Assembly (NCBI RefSeq): GCF_017654505.1
Contig: NC_054570.1
Span: 2,181,523-2,245,522, forward strand
Length of the DNA: 64,000 bases
Direction: 5' to 3'
From: Polyodon spathula
Lineage: Eukaryota > Chordata > Actinopteri > Acipenseriformes > Polyodontidae
Part shown: positions 47,723 through 61,276 of the stretch, piece after piece
How positions within the stretch are numbered: the stretch's first letter is position 1
How the letters are laid out: each line of letters begins with the position of its first letter
Position numbers and translations under genes: made by a program
The notes under the pieces: model-generated
What the model was told of the DNA's origin: nothing
The model's input: only the letters and a program-made list of their open reading frames with translations
The model's database searches: none

Positions 47723-48778
47723 CTATTCTTTACTAGTGAGTGTACCAGTCATTTTACGCAGCGTCAGACGCACGCTCTCAGAACTTAAGTTCAGCTTTGC
47801 CTGGTTTGGGTCATCAGCAAAAACACTCTTGAGGGCTGAAAGAAGAGATACACCCGCCCTTTCCCTGAAACTGTAGCCCACAAAAAGGTACATAAGAGGG
47901 TTGAGGCAGCTGTTAAGGTAGGCTATACTGGTGGATATCCTGTAGCCAACTTCGAGAAACTGCTTTGGGAGGTTGGTAGTCTTCAAAAAGTTGAAGACGT
48001 GGTAGGGCACCCAGCACACAAAGAAGGTGACGATGGTAGCCACTATGATTATGAAGGGCCGGTTTGAATTGGACCAGTTTCTGTCTTTGATCTTAAAGCA
48101 AATGCTCACATAGCAGGTGGTTATGACCAAAAAGGGTACTAGAAATCCAAAGGTGAAGCGAGTAACATACAAAGCTAGATTGATTCTCCTTTTATCATCT
48201 GAGTCCTCAAAAAGGAAGCTGAAGTCGCATCTGGTCTTGTTCTGATCTCTTGAATCCATCACCGCATCTCTCAGAAATATATAAGGCACACTAAAGAAGG
48301 TCGCAATAATCCACACAACTATGGCGATGATGGAGGCCTTTCTAGTGGACCGGTTGTTTCTCGACCAAACAGGGTGGACCACCAAAACATAGCGGTCAAT
48401 GCTGATAGTTGTCAGGATGAAGACACTGGCGTACATGTTAAGGTACTTAACAAAGCCGTTGACCTTGCAGAGAGTTGAGCCAAAGGGCCAATGGGACCTC
48501 ATCGCTTCCCTCACCACTGCAAAAGGCCGCAGGGCAGCAAAAATGAAATCAGCGATGGCCAGGTTGAGAAACCAGATGGTGTTGACTGTTCGGGACATCT
48601 TGAAACCAGTGATCCAGATGACCAGGCCATTTCCAGTGGTGCCCAGCAGGAAGATGAGGGTGTAGACAGCAGCGGCTACAATGTGCATCACTTCCTCTGC
48701 TTGAGAAGAGCTGTTCAATCCCCTTTTGAGGTGGGATGAGAAGCTTGAGGGAGCAAGAGTGATGTCAAGCTCTTCCAT
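47723..48778 (-). CDS. FPR/CMKLR1-like chemoattractant receptor 1 (intact)
   Basis: Class A GPCR of 351 residues, of the formyl-peptide/chemerin/C5a receptor group that guides leukocytes to chemoattractants through Gi. Visible: GNGLVIWITGFKM in TM1-ICL1 (49-61), FLNLAIADF in TM2, HWPFGSTLCK in ECL1 (Cys104), IDRY at 127-130 followed by HPVW, ECL2 Cys184, TRFTFGF in TM5 (Arg207), FFVCWVPYH in TM6 and NPLMY at 293-297. The tail has several Ser/Thr for arrestin control. The ATG at 48778 is six bases after the acceptor TTTTTTTGTTGCAG (exon start 48784). FPR1 contacts Asp106 and Arg201 correspond here to Tyr and Leu; only the Arg205 equivalent (Arg207) is kept. So formyl-peptide binding is not implied; FPR versus CMKLR1 orthology is open. 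Confidence 0.85.
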   Translation of the reverse strand: MEELDITLAPSSFSSHLKRGLNSSSQAEEVMHIVAAAVYTLIFLLGTTGNGLVIWITGFKMSRTVNTIWFLNLAIADFIFAALRPFAVVREAMRSHWPFGSTLCKVNGFVKYLNMYASVFILTTISIDRYVLVVHPVWSRNNRSTRKASIIAIVVWIIATFFSVPYIFLRDAVMDSRDQNKTRCDFSFLFEDSDDKRRINLALYVTRFTFGFLVPFLVITTCYVSICFKIKDRNWSNSNRPFIIIVATIVTFFVCWVPYHVFNFLKTTNLPKQFLEVGYRISTSIAYLNSCLNPLMYLFVGYSFRERAGVSLLSALKSVFADDPNQAKLNLSSESVRLTLRKMTGTLTSKE

Positions 48779-49107
48779 TCTTTCCTGCAACAAAAAAATA
48801 CTAATATTATCCAGAAGGGCTAGTATGCAGCAATGTCCACGATGACTAGAAATAAATTATTAAAGTTGCAGTGCAAGAACCCTGCTACTGGTCCCATTTC
48901 AGAGTAAGTTAAACCCTGATCCTATTATCAACAAATCAGCTTTCCCAGGACTGGGGAAACGTATCCCTGGATTAAGGATATGTTTCCAAGGAATTTTTTT
49001 TTTTTTTTTACAGTGTGCAACCACATGGTTTCTACTGTAGCTAGATTTAAACTGAAGTTTTTTTTTTTTTCATATTAGCTGTAGTGGTGACAACTTTTGA
49101 TGTGGCA

Positions 49108-49210
<103 letters not shown>

Positions 49211-49414
49211 AGGATATTCTTGAATATGAAATGTTACAAGTCGTACGATTGAGTATTTAAAGGTATGGATAAACACCAACATTATAAGAAAATGATAAAA
49301 ACAAAAAAACATGTTGTGTTACTGCTGCCACTGCCTACTCAGACCTTGTTTGCACACAAATCTGTAAGCAAACAGTCTGATAAGATCACACTGGAGAAAA
49401 GGGGAACATTTTGC

Positions 49415-49624
49415 ATTGTGTCTCTAATTACTGTGTATTTACACGATATATGTAAGTACACAATTATCAGAAAAGGGTTAGATCATGCAAAAAGATGTAT
49501 AAATTAGGTACTTTGTAACTATGCATAATAACATTGTAACTGTGCATAAGTGCAGAACATGTGGATTTACTAAGTAACAACTGTGTAAATTCACAGTGAT
49601 AGGAGACACAATGCAAAGTGTTAC
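49415..49624 (+). repeat. TTAGGG-word dispersed repeat, copy
   Basis: Shares ATATATGTAAGTACACAATT, AGAAAAGGGTTAG and the terminal ATGCAAAGTGTTACTG with other copies; here the left end looks rearranged because CTCTAATTACTGTG appears there as well. Confidence 0.5.
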
Positions 49625-50181
49625 TGAGTAGCGTGGTCTCTTCTAGTATTAACTCATAATCTCACTTGCATTGAAAGCTCAGCTTGCCCACCCAGAAGCA
49701 GTTTCAGACCATAAGGTCAACACGACCTTGACAAGGTTGCTACTCTGTATCTGAAAATGTTTCCCAACACTCTGTGTTCACAATGGCCAGAACTCTCAAA
49801 GTTATTTAATTTCCCAAGCCTATAAAACAGTCATGCCACAGCTGAAGCAGCATGACGGTGTCCCATTTTAATAACACCAATAAATTAGGACAAGTGTCAT
49901 GAGTACATAATGGCCTTCAGTTTTTAGAACACTCCATGTTTTAACAAAAGGCAATCAGACGTGACAGGACAATATTTAGCACAGTGTTTCTGTTTGTGTT
50001 GGTTCGCTAGCCACGTCAGGCAGGGTTGCTCATATTTTATATCCTATGGGCTCCTGGTAAGTGCCTTATGAGGAATGATTTACAAGCTTCTGAAGTAAAA
50101 GGCACTGCCCTTTGACAGTTCAAGTTGTCTTTCTCGTCAATCCACACCTGTTTTTATTGGTGTGTCGGCATTTTTAAATTA

Positions 50182-50422
50182 GGCTTGGTGGTCCAGTGGT
50201 TAAAGAAAGATGTTTGTTACCAGGAGGTTCCCAGTTCAATCCCAGCTCAGCCACTGACTTGCTGTGTGACCTTGAGCAAGTCACTGAACCTCCATGTGCT
50301 CCATCCTTTGGATGACCTGTATTGCAAGTGATTCTGCAGCAGCAGTTTTGATGCATAGTTCACCTCCTGGTCTCTGTAAGCCACTGGATAAAAAGTGTCT
50401 GCTTAATTAATTATAATAATTA
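50182..50422 (+). mobile_element. tRNA-derived SINE, near full length
   Basis: Polymerase III A box TGGTCCAGTGG and B box AGTTCAATCCC lie at the head. A conserved core follows (TGCTGTGTGACCTTGAGCAA, then GTCACTGAACCTCC) and a 3' tail GGATAAAAAGTGTCTGCTTA ending in AATAAT units. The core matches the MIR/V-SINE type and the tail resembles the LINE-derived GATAA-GCGTCTGCTAAAT tails of fish SINEs. Confidence 0.8.
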
Positions 50423-50905
50423 GGCAGGGTAGAACAACACTAAATAATGAGAAAAAGATTTTTAATAATATCACAAATAAAGTTAGATAATAAAACAGGA
50501 AGTCTAATATATCATTTTGTCTGACTCCCCTGCGTGACCATGCTTACAGTAGGTGTTGTTTGTCTTGCCACCAGATAGTAAATATGATAGTGTCATCCGT
50601 CTTTGACTAATGTCCCCAGACACCTCATGAAACAAAATCAGCAGTACAAGTCTCTTGAAATAAATTATGTTTTAATCATTTAAACCTTTTGCATACATCC
50701 CAATATATCTACACACACACATTTACCAAGTTAGACCGAAATATTACATTTAATCAAGAATGATCTTGACCATAATAACTCACATCAATTCAGTAGATTT
50801 TTTTTTTAACTGTTCAAGATTTTTCCACACGCTTCTCAGTTCTTCAACTCAATAACTCAATGCTTGATTAGACTCAGAACTGACTGGGTGGGATACTTTT
50901 ATATT

Positions 50906-50906
<1 letters not shown>

Positions 50907-50960
<54 letters not shown>
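50907..50960. repeat. CTAT tetranucleotide microsatellite
   Basis: About 13 CTAT units. Confidence 0.95.
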
Positions 50961-50961
<1 letters not shown>

Positions 50962-52142
50962 ACAGTATACCCACAAACTAAAGGTGAGTTCAGCATTCCC
51001 CAGATTTCCATATATTTTTTGACCTGTGTGCCCGACTTGCACCAGTGCATCCTCTAATAAACATAAAACAATAATAATTAAAAAACAAAACAATAAATAC
51101 TGCATCTAACTAGAAGAGGCTATGCCATGCTTTTCTCTTTGGTCTGTCTGGCTTCTGAAGGCACCGAACAAAAAGAGTTTAGTGGTCTTGTCTTAACCTG
51201 GCCATTTCAATTTACCCACAAGAAAAGACAAAGTTACTGCACCTTTTGTCCTGAAGACAAACCTTTCATTGAATCCAACTGCCTTGAGTGAAGAGAAGCG
51301 TTTTCCTGCAGCCTTTTTTCCGGTCCCCCAAAGCCAGTTACAATGTTTGCTGTGCACACATGGTTTGATAAAGCAGAAGTGTTGTGTATATAAGCTCACC
51401 TAGCCTTTAATGCACACAAAGGGACTGGTTCGGGATTTATTCCTTTATTAGTTGCTAGGACCAGTGGCTGCTCAATAGTTTTAAAAGGGCAGGGCTTATA
51501 ATTCCATACACACTCACATTGGCTTCCTGTGTTACTGGGGTAAAGCATAACTAACATTGATTTTTATGAGATAACGTCATGTTATCAACATTATAATGCA
51601 AACTGTAACATTTTAAATGTGAAAAAAAACCTTCACTGTTTTTTTTTTTTTTTTAAGTAGCATACCATACATATAATAGTTCTGGCATATTTAGGGCATT
51701 TCACATCTCTCTCTCCCTCTGTCTCTCTCTGTCATGCATGTGCTTGCCAAACTGTTAGGGGAAGTTTACACAGGCCTGCTGGCTCTGTGCCCCTGTGCTG
51801 TGTCATTCTCTCACATCTTTACCAAGCTTCAAATGTGCAACATAAAATCAAAGAAAATACTGGAACTTAAGAACACTTTTTCTGTGTTTTGTTTTTTTCT
51901 GTCGACAAAAAAAAAAAGTGGAACTCACAGTAACAGATGTCACAACTTTTATTTCTGTCTGTTTTTCCTGTTTGTAGAAATATAGCTGGTGTGTGTGGTT
52001 TCCATGTACAGTAGAGATCTGAGCAATTCATCGAAACTGACTGACTAGACACAAATTGTAGTTCAGCAACTTGTACTTTATCTAGAATGTATCGAATAAA
52101 TGCCAAATGACTGGGGGATGGATAATTTGTCAGATGGTTCCA

Positions 52143-52462
52143 TTTTTTTCTGTTTTTTATTAAGCATATGAAAAACTACAAAGTGGTGTGTAATTTAATA
52201 TGTTAACACAACATTATTCAGCAGGTTTCATTTGACTTTATGAAGCAAAATTAATTCTATAAAGTGATGCAAAACTTTGAAAAATGTGTAATTTAAAAAA
52301 TGAAAATGAAATATTGTACCATTCCGGTACACTTTTGCGATATCATTTTGTAGTTTATTTTGATTACATGATGTTAAATAAAATATCTAAATTATGTTCA
52401 AATAGTTTTTTTTGTTTTTTTTTAATGTCTCAATTCTAAAATTCTAGGTGATGCAAAACTGT
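52143..52462. mobile_element. Two mariner-like MITE pieces joined
   Basis: 52143-52278 is a right half ending GTGATGCAAAACTTTG. 52287-52462 is a second right-half segment ending AGGTGATGCAAAACTG. Both run in the same direction, so two partial copies stand in tandem, or one copy carries an internal duplication. Confidence 0.55.
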
Positions 52463-52534
52463 CACACTGACGTCTGGATAGCTAACTTGAGCACCAGCAT
52501 TGTCTCTTGAGTCCAACTGAATAGGTGAAACCAC

Positions 52535-52735
52535 AAAATTTGTTTGGACATAAGAACATTTGCAAACAAGAGGAGGCCATTCAGCCACTCTAGTTTGTTC
52601 GGTTCCTAGTAGGTGGCTAATTGATCTTATCAAGTTGGATCTTAAAGGATCTAAATGATTCTGCCTCAACAGCATGGCAGGTAGCCCATTCCATACCCTC
52701 ACCACTCTCTACAAAAATGCTGCTTGCTGACTGGC
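52535..52735 (-). repeat. LINE/SINE-like interspersed fragment
   Basis: The plus text includes GAGGAGGCCATTCAGCCAC and GTAGCCCATTCCATACCCTC, words of a repeat abundant in non-teleost fish and some other vertebrates. It is related to 9335-9480. Confidence 0.5.
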
Positions 52736-52928
52736 AGAAAATATTATGATGTTCTGGGATATTGGCCAAAATTCAGGGGGGGAGATTAGCAGTTACACAA
52801 AGCTGTTTATAATTCCTAAAAAAGTACTGAATGATATTTCAGTGAAATAGAAACATCTTACATAGACATGATGTTAGCTCTTTAAGAACAGATCAATGGA
52901 TAAAGTCTAACCTGTGGCTATCTCTGAT

Positions 52929-53183
52929 AAAGAGAGAAAGGGTCAATGTTGTAAACCTCCCTCCCGACCAGAAAGGGCGCTGTGTAAGGAGGAGCATGTA
53001 GTACCCGGAAAACTCCTCCCTGCAATCAACCCGTCGCCATGGTTTCTCCAATCGAGGGCTGTCCCACAGCTGATTACAATGGAGTCTTTCCGGGACCATC
53101 TAGGAGGCAGCATACCACCATCCTTACACAGCGCCCTTTCTGGTCTGGAGGGAAATTTAAAACATTGATCTTTTCTTTCTTCA
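52929..53183. mobile_element. MITE with 60-70-base terminal inverted repeats
   Basis: Left arm 52945-52990 and right arm 53121-53166 are 46-base inverted complements with four mismatches (core TCCTTACACAGCGCCCTTTC). The similarity extends outward for about 15-20 more bases. Interior is about 130 bases. No coding capacity. Confidence 0.8.
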
Positions 53184-53529
53184 TCACACTGACCAACACA
53201 AAATATGAATTTGTAGCACTCTTAGCAATGGAAGCCAACCAGGCACCCTGTATAAAAGCTTGTCAGAACTGATTGGCTGTCTTTTTCCTGCTCGACGTTT
53301 AGCATTTTATTGTATGTCAAGTCTCTGCATATTCTTGGTGTTCTGCTGAATGTGATAATTGTGGATTGTGTCTTTGTGGTTGAGAAACAGGGACAGTTTC
53401 TTCAGCAGGAAGGAAATCATATTTTTAATCAAGAGGTGTGTCTCGCTACCAATAAGTAAAAACAAAAGACAAGAAAATTGTATTTTCTGTTTTAATTGTT
53501 ATTTTCCCCCAGGAAACATTATTTATTAA

Positions 53530-53593
<64 letters not shown>

Positions 53594-53594
53594 G
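53530..53594. repeat. ATCT tetranucleotide microsatellite
   Basis: About 16 units. Confidence 0.95.
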
Positions 53595-55294
53595 AGATAA
53601 AATAATTAATGTAAGGAAGCCTCGTCAAGGAGCACACACACAAGGATTTAAGCAGAATTAAATTTTTAATTTTTTTTTTTTATTGATTCCAATAATCAGA
53701 AGTTACATTTTTACAGCATAATCATTATCATTACACACATGAGGCCAATGGTTATTAACCAAAATTAAGCAATGACATCAGTTACCAATCTCTGGAAGAA
53801 ACACTGAACACGATGCTGGTGTGTGTTCATGCAGGGATCTTGATGCTTCTCAAATGCACTCCCCTAATGCCCTCTCTTTAGACAACACCCTTGTGTGCAA
53901 AGCTAATTGCTGGCTTATCTCTGTTTTCTGGCTTGACCAGAAAACTGTTACTTGCTCCAGGCCAGGTGAGGTCCATTCACTGACACTTTGTCATGACGAG
54001 GAAGACGACAGTAAAAAAGACTTTCGTTGATATGTCTGTGATTGAATTTATTTGCGTTTCTTTTATGTTGGTTTCACAGACCATGATCAGCACTGATATT
54101 AGACTACCTTACCTAATATAACATTAGGTAGTCCAAGACTATGGCCAACAGGGAAGTGCAAAACTAGCCAACAGTATTTTCTAAATTATAAATGTACCTG
54201 GTTTGAAAAAAATAGAGATGGCAACAGAAGCTGGAGCAGCAAGCTATTTACATATCAGAGAAAGCACAAAGCCTTTCATATGAAGATAAAAAGTAATGAA
54301 CAAAATGTAATTTCTCTCCAAAATCACCTGCTGTACTGTACCATTGGAGGAACACTGCACAAGGGAAGTGAAACAGTGGAAATATTACTCTTATACCATC
54401 ATTCTGGCCCCTCAGAGACATTCCCATACCTGAACATTAAAACAACCCATTGAACCCAAATAGCTTTTGCTGGCTTACAGTGAGATAGCATTCCCAATTA
54501 TACAGCTAAGCATACATCAGGGATCTTTAGGGTGACTAACTAATCCAACCCAATTTGAACACGATTACATGTTTAGTCAATTTTACATACCATAGTTTGA
54601 TACGCACTCTATTACTCTCCATAATCCATAAACTGAAGACCTGTGGTCGGTTATCGCTGCTGAGTCTGTACTGAACAGTACTATTCACATTATCATTGGC
54701 ATTGCAAATGGTGACAGAATTTGTCCCAGGCTCCATTAAATAAATATCATGCATCTTTCTGTAGGTGCAGTAGAACCAGATTCAGTGCTTAACTCAATCT
54801 CAGCTTTTGTTCTGCAATGATTCAGCTCTGTTTCCCAACAATTAGTGTGCTGTATATACAGTGGATTTAACATCGGGAACTTACTGTGGCCTGAGATTTT
54901 AAGACTATGCTAGATGTGTTACTTATAAGGCTAGATATGTTCTGCAAACCACTCCAATATATATGTATAGAATGTTGTATGAGGTCTGGAAGCATGCTAC
55001 TGGCCTCGGGGCACATAAACATCCTATACATAGTATGCATTATTCAACATATCATTCAGAATAATAAGCCATAATGCAAACCAAGATGGAACAACTCCTT
55101 GAGAACTGTAGACATTGGAGGATATCCACACAAACACACCACTTCACATCACTAAAAACCTGTCTTCTTAAAAGAATTGCAAGAATCACTTGATCAGTCT
55201 TTCCACCATCTGTTCGAATATATGGGTGTTCTGTATTACACTTGGACAATTTGGTGTTGGGTATATATACACTGTATGGTTTTGCTAATTGCAA

Positions 55295-55700
55295 TGTGAC
55301 AGAGTGGCCGAGGACAGTGTAAATGATCAGCCTGGAGTCTTGATTGACAGTTTTAAACCGGTGTTGGTTTTATTTTTCTTACACTGCGGTGGCAAAACAA
55401 CCGCTAATAAAACAAACAAAATAAACCAAGCTCTCAGCTGGAGCACTAGCTAACAGTACTTTGTGTGGAACAAACACTAGATCGAGTTTTGGTTTCTTTT
55501 TGTTACTTCTTCTTCCTTACGCATCTATACCTCCATCACAAAGCTATCGGCTAAGCCATTTCGATCGAGGTGTCATTAACTTTAACATGTAGTTAACCAA
55601 TTGACTGTTACCCATAATTCGTTAAGGAAAGCAGCTGTGGATTTTTCGTGGGCGTGCACACATGCGGAAACTCGTGACATCTAGTAGTCAACCCATTACA
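55295..55700. mobile_element. LTR-like block (uncertain)
   Basis: It starts TGTGACAGAGTGGCCGAGG, similar in style to the solo LTR at 7436 and the block at 19503, and ends near ATTACA at about 55700. Flanks TGCAA and CTGCA are not a clean target duplication, so the call is tentative. Confidence 0.35.
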
Positions 55701-55808
55701 CTGCAGCCAGGGAACAAGTTCTTATCATTCTCATACTAAGTTTGATTCTGCACCACACTAATCATATCGGTCTGCTTTGAAGAATCATCCGCTTATAAGA
55801 ATCAAAAC

Positions 55809-55839
<31 letters not shown>

Positions 55840-55845
55840 ACGGAT

Positions 55846-56895
55846 TCACTTTGGTTCAGTGTTGGTCCCCTCAATCTTCTTCCCTCCAACTAAAGACTCC
55901 ATTTGGACAGTGGACCTACGGCTGCTCAAGTGGTAGAGTGTTGTCTCATCATCAAAGGCGCTCTCAAACACCTTAAGGAAGGACTTCTTCAGCTTCTCTT
56001 TAAAGTCCTGGCACATGCAGACATAAAGGACGGGGTTGAGACAGCTGTTGAAGAAAGCAATGCTGGTGGCAACTGGGACCCCAATGCGTATCACCTTAGG
56101 AAAGGAAGAATTATCATCCAGTGCTTTTAACTCCAGTATCTGGAAGATGTGGAAGGGAATCCAACAGATGAAAAAAGTCACAATGACTGCAACAATCACC
56201 CTGAAGGGTTTGAAGGATCTCTTGTGATGCATGGTGCTGTATTTGTAACCAATGGCAGTGTAGCAAGAGATGATGACGATTATGGGAAGCAGGAAACCAA
56301 ACAGAAAACGTGTAATGGTCAGAGCCTTATACATGTTTGTGTTCATGTCTGTGTTACCATTACCAAAGTTGTAGTGACACCTTTGTATTGTTTCATTGAC
56401 TTTTATCACATCCCGGTACTTCAAATATGGAGAGCTGAATATCCCAGCCAATGCCCATAGTATCAGACAAGTGAACCAAGCCTTCTTGGGAGAGCGTTGG
56501 TTGTGTGCCCAAACAGCAGCCACTACTGAGAGGCAGCGGTCAATGCTGATGGCCGTCAGGATGAGGACACTACTGTACATCGTCAGGACCATTATGAAGG
56601 AGTTGAGTTTGCACAGAAACCAGCCAAAGGGCCAGACAAAGCCCATGGCGGTGTAGGCAATGCTGAGAGGCAGGAATAAGGTGAAGATGAAATCAGCCAT
56701 GGCCAGGTTTAGAAACCAAATGGTGTTGACAGACGTCTTCATTTTGAAACCGGTAATCCAGATGACCAGGCCATTTCCTGACGTGCCCAGAATGAAGGCA
56801 ATTGAGTAAAGCACAATGGAGAGGATGTGTAGCGATTCCAGATCAATCTCCTCTTCATAGTCATCATAATATTCTGTTGCATTGTCAGACTCCAT
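55846..56895 (-). CDS. FPR/CMKLR1-like chemoattractant receptor 2 (intact)
   Basis: Class A GPCR of 349 residues, a leukocyte chemoattractant receptor by family. The N-terminus has an N-glycosylation site (NAT, 5-7) and an acidic tyrosine cluster (YYDDYEEE, 9-16), a likely tyrosine-sulfation site for basic ligands such as chemerin or C5a-type peptides. TM1 GNGLVIWITGFKM, ECL1 WPFGWFLCK (Cys95), IDRC at 118-121, ECL2 Cys173, TRFLFGF (Arg196), FFICWIPFH and NPVLY (287-291), then CQDFKEKLKKSF and a Ser/Thr tail. WPFGWFLCK is FPR-like, whereas ALTITRFLFGF and the acidic N-terminus are CMKLR1-like. At the FPR1 Asp106 and Arg201 positions it has Val and Leu. The ATG at 56895 lies two bases after a likely acceptor (GGCATCATAG). 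Confidence 0.87.
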   Translation of the reverse strand: MESDNATEYYDDYEEEIDLESLHILSIVLYSIAFILGTSGNGLVIWITGFKMKTSVNTIWFLNLAMADFIFTLFLPLSIAYTAMGFVWPFGWFLCKLNSFIMVLTMYSSVLILTAISIDRCLSVVAAVWAHNQRSPKKAWFTCLILWALAGIFSSPYLKYRDVIKVNETIQRCHYNFGNGNTDMNTNMYKALTITRFLFGFLLPIIVIISCYTAIGYKYSTMHHKRSFKPFRVIVAVIVTFFICWIPFHIFQILELKALDDNSSFPKVIRIGVPVATSIAFFNSCLNPVLYVCMCQDFKEKLKKSFLKVFESAFDDETTLYHLSSRRSTVQMESLVGGKKIEGTNTEPK

Positions 56896-59782
56896 TTCTA
56901 TGATGCCATTAAAAATACAAAACAGTTATAATTACAAGACCAATAATAATAGCATTGTTAAAGCCATCCATAATGTAACTTTAAATACTGTCTTGTGCAA
57001 GTGTAGTAGAACACCTCAAGATTTTTCATTTATATCCTTTACATATCTACCTGCATGAAAACCTCAGGATGTGAGAATTTCAGTTTATCAGTAATATAGA
57101 AACAATAGACCTTATTCACGCCAGACTCAAAACGAGGCTTGGAGGGCAGCTACTGGCTTCCAGCTGTCGATGTCTCCAACTGCAGCTGAGAGAAGTTACG
57201 GCATTGCACTGTTGCGTTCCGTTTTGTGGTTCCGATTTAAGAAATAATCAGTCGAAAAATATATAATTTCATATTAATTAGAGAGTTGAGTGTATACAGA
57301 GGGCATGATTATTATTATTTTGAAAAGGCGGTGGGTGGGGCAAAGACTCATCAATCATTATATTAACCCTTAAAGGTTCACATTGCCATTTTGACTAAGG
57401 AAAATGATTCTAACGGTATGTATTGTACACATGAATCACAAACATATTTCACTATTTTTTTTAAATATTTGTTAATTTTTAGAAAGTTATTAATTGTATC
57501 CCACAGTGCACACTGCCCTTTTTAGATGTTAAAACTCCAAATTCTGTACATGTATTATTTAATTATGTTTCATTTTTACTTTGATAACTCCAAAACAGCC
57601 TATTTAGCTTTAAAATAACAATTTTCTGAAGAGAAATCTCAACTTTCATTTCTGTGTGAATGCACATATTCTTCATTACAGTCACAAATTTGATTACATT
57701 TCAGTTACACTGTCCTGGAGCCAATTGAGCAGTTCCAATTAGTCCTAATCAATAGATAAGTAAGATGCAGAAGTTTGAGATTATGCATGGATACTAAAGG
57801 GAATTTGTCTTGTGGGATGCAATGCCCAGTTTGTATTAAAAAAAAAGGGTATGTGACACACTGAGTGTACTAAAAGAGTCTTTGTTCAGCACAACTGAAC
57901 ACAATTACAAAAACATCTAGGAACGAGAGTCAACAAAAAATATGCTTGAGTAACACAATACTTGGTCAGAAAGGAGAACTTTAACATTACATTAACTCCA
58001 AATGAACGACAGGAATAACAGAAAGGAGGACATTTGGTTCTTATGTAAGGTTACTCATTCTTTTTCATTGACTGGAATGCCTTAGCCCTAACATTACATC
58101 CATGCTCCTGCCTTTTAACTGTAGTTAGAAAACAATTAACACAAGCTTACACCAAACCAACAAGCGTGAAACAATACAGAGGTACTTAATATCAACACAG
58201 TAAATATTAATTAAAGTAAAAGTTCCTTTTACTTTACCTTTTTTTGGTACTTTCTTGTTTTTCAGCTGTTTAGAAAGCTGTCTGCAAATATATTTAAAAA
58301 CAAAAAACAAAGCTTTTTCCTATTCTTAACAAAATAGATGAAAGACACAATATTTGGAGCTGAGGTTCCCTAACCAGTGCTCACAATATTAGAAATCATC
58401 CAGTCCTCTGTTTCCTGTTGCTTCTTGCGAATTGAAGAGTTGAGTGGCGCAGTGATACATGTGGTTGAGTGCCTTAAAACAAGCACAGCTTCCTCTTTTC
58501 TTATTTACAGTATTGGTACATACAACCAACGAATGGATAGAACAGTTGTGTACATTAATGATGAGATGGCAAACCTGCTAGATGTATTTATTTATTAGAA
58601 TTTATTTACTAGCTATTTTGGGGATTATTTTTTGTGTGTGGTGGTGGGGGACGGGGTGTCACTTTTTTCTTTGACAAATGAAAACAAAATTATCAGACAT
58701 GGGTAAGCAGATATAGTGAATTAAATTGAAAATCCCCTTAAATCCCTTTTAATATTTATTCCACTTCACTAATAAATGGATCACCTTGTTTCATCTCCAG
58801 ATAAAGTGTGTCCTTATGAATCTCGTTTTTCAAAGTCGATGTACGTAGAAATTTGCTGCATAATGGTGTAGCTTAAAGACTGCTGTGCCGATGATCCCTC
58901 CTCACAACTCGGTCATGCAATAATCAACGGGGAAGAAAATCTACAGCAGCAACTGATGAAGTGAAAAAATATCTACAATTCTGTCTACTTTACCAACAGG
59001 GTTGACAAACAGTAAGCTGCTGGTTGATGTCCACATCATAAGATTCTTTGGCTGATTTAGTTGCTCTACTGTCTTGGCCAACACTGAGGCTTGATTAACT
59101 CAAAGCCACCTTGTAACAGGGTGAAGGCTAAACATGAGCCTGAAACCCTGTTTTAATCACTATGCAAACCAACTGGGTTCATCTCTGTGTCAGTCAACCA
59201 AATCCACAATGGCAGTATCTCACATAGCACCACACATTATATGCTCTCTATAGATTAGCTGTATATTACAGAAGCCACTGGTTTATATGGATACAGAACA
59301 GCTTAAGTGTGCATTGTGATAGTTAGCATAAAGTTGTTTGTTAACTTAATCAGGTACAAGAATGTTACTGCAGAAGGTCTTTTCAGTCCTGTGAAGAATT
59401 AAGTCGTTAACCATGTGAAGTGCAATAAAAATTAAAAAAAAACACTGCATACAAAAAAATAAGATTGAAAGATAATGATTACTGCTAGCGATCGCTATCT
59501 AAAATCTGCGTTGGTTTAGAACAATTCTTTTGTACCAGGATTAAAGCACAGTGCATACCATCTTGTTTGTTTTCAGAGAACCAAAATGATTGTTGGCTAT
59601 CTGTCACAGAGTGATAACGATGATCAGGAGGTGAGGCCTGGTGATGATCCCCCGTCTATCGCAAAATTTGAAAAGCAAGGTGCATTTCAATAGCACCACG
59701 AACGACAAAGACCCAATCTGTAGGCTTTCATTATGAAGTCCTCTCAGCAAATTCAGTAATCTGAGGGTTACTCTCTGTTAGA

Positions 59783-59990
59783 CATTAAAGTGTAAATCTT
59801 TTTGCATGATATATGTAAGTATGCAACTGTTTCAGAAAACAGTTAGGGTTAGAGTTATATCATACAAAAAAAAAAAATTACACATTCGATACATTATAAT
59901 AACATGTGTAAGTAGACATGTATTTACTAAGTAACTACGATGTAAATATGCTGTAATTAGAGACACTTAATGTAAAGCATTACCATAATA
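59783..59990 (+). repeat. TTAGGG-word dispersed repeat, well-preserved copy
   Basis: Runs from CATTAAAGTGTAAATC to AATGTAAAGCATTACC, i.e. imperfect inverted ends, with AGTTAGGGTTAGAG inside. Confidence 0.6.
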
Positions 59991-60743
59991 TTTAACAATA
60001 TGAGGAACAGGTGGGTAATTAACTAGGATATGTGAGGAGACACAGAGTGTGTTTGTTGAGAGGCTGTGCTGTGCAGGAAAATTCAGTAGCCTATGAAAGC
60101 TGAAAGACAGTTAAAAAGAAAAATATGGATCACAGCTTTATTAAGAGGAACTGGCGAGCAATCACCTTCTCCAAAAAAAAGCACACTAAATGTTTTTCTT
60201 TGCAAGAATTGCTTAATTTATTTGCTAAATGTTGTTGCTTAATATATTTGCATGATCTGAGGACCGTGCCTTTTAAAATGTTGAAATTCGCTCTTCTGCA
60301 GAACCTTTAAAGGCTCAGTCTCATGCAACAGACTACGATGTTCAACATGAAAATATATTGTAACTCCTAAACTGAGATCAGAGGTCCTAAATCATCACTC
60401 CACATCCACCAGCCCTTTACATGTACTTCTAAAGGAGTAGTGTACTGCACCATTTGCACAAAATGTAACCAATTATACATTTGGGAAACTAAAAGACATT
60501 TAGCAGATCTTTTTGTGGAACATTTACAAAACACCTTGACATTTTGAGCTTGTCTTCAAACTTGGAACTCTGGAGCCTCTTGGAATGAACATTCTATTCT
60601 GACATCATCCGTCCACAAGTTTACTGCATTCTGTGTACTTTTCTTTCTACACAGCTGAAGAAACATTCTCAAATAAAATATTTTTGTGATCCCTTAAACT
60701 TTTTGTGTACATTAATTAAAAAAAAAAAAATTCCTCTTATCAA

Positions 60744-61276
<533 letters not shown>

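Noticed and set aside
48779..48793. Five-residue extension of the chemoattractant receptor at 47723
   Set aside because: Starts on TTG and would cross the splice acceptor at 48784-48786; the ATG at 48778 is preferred.
50182..50260. tRNA gene
   Set aside because: A and B boxes are present but the cloverleaf is not, and the sequence continues into a SINE core and tail; the same holds for 26690-26808.
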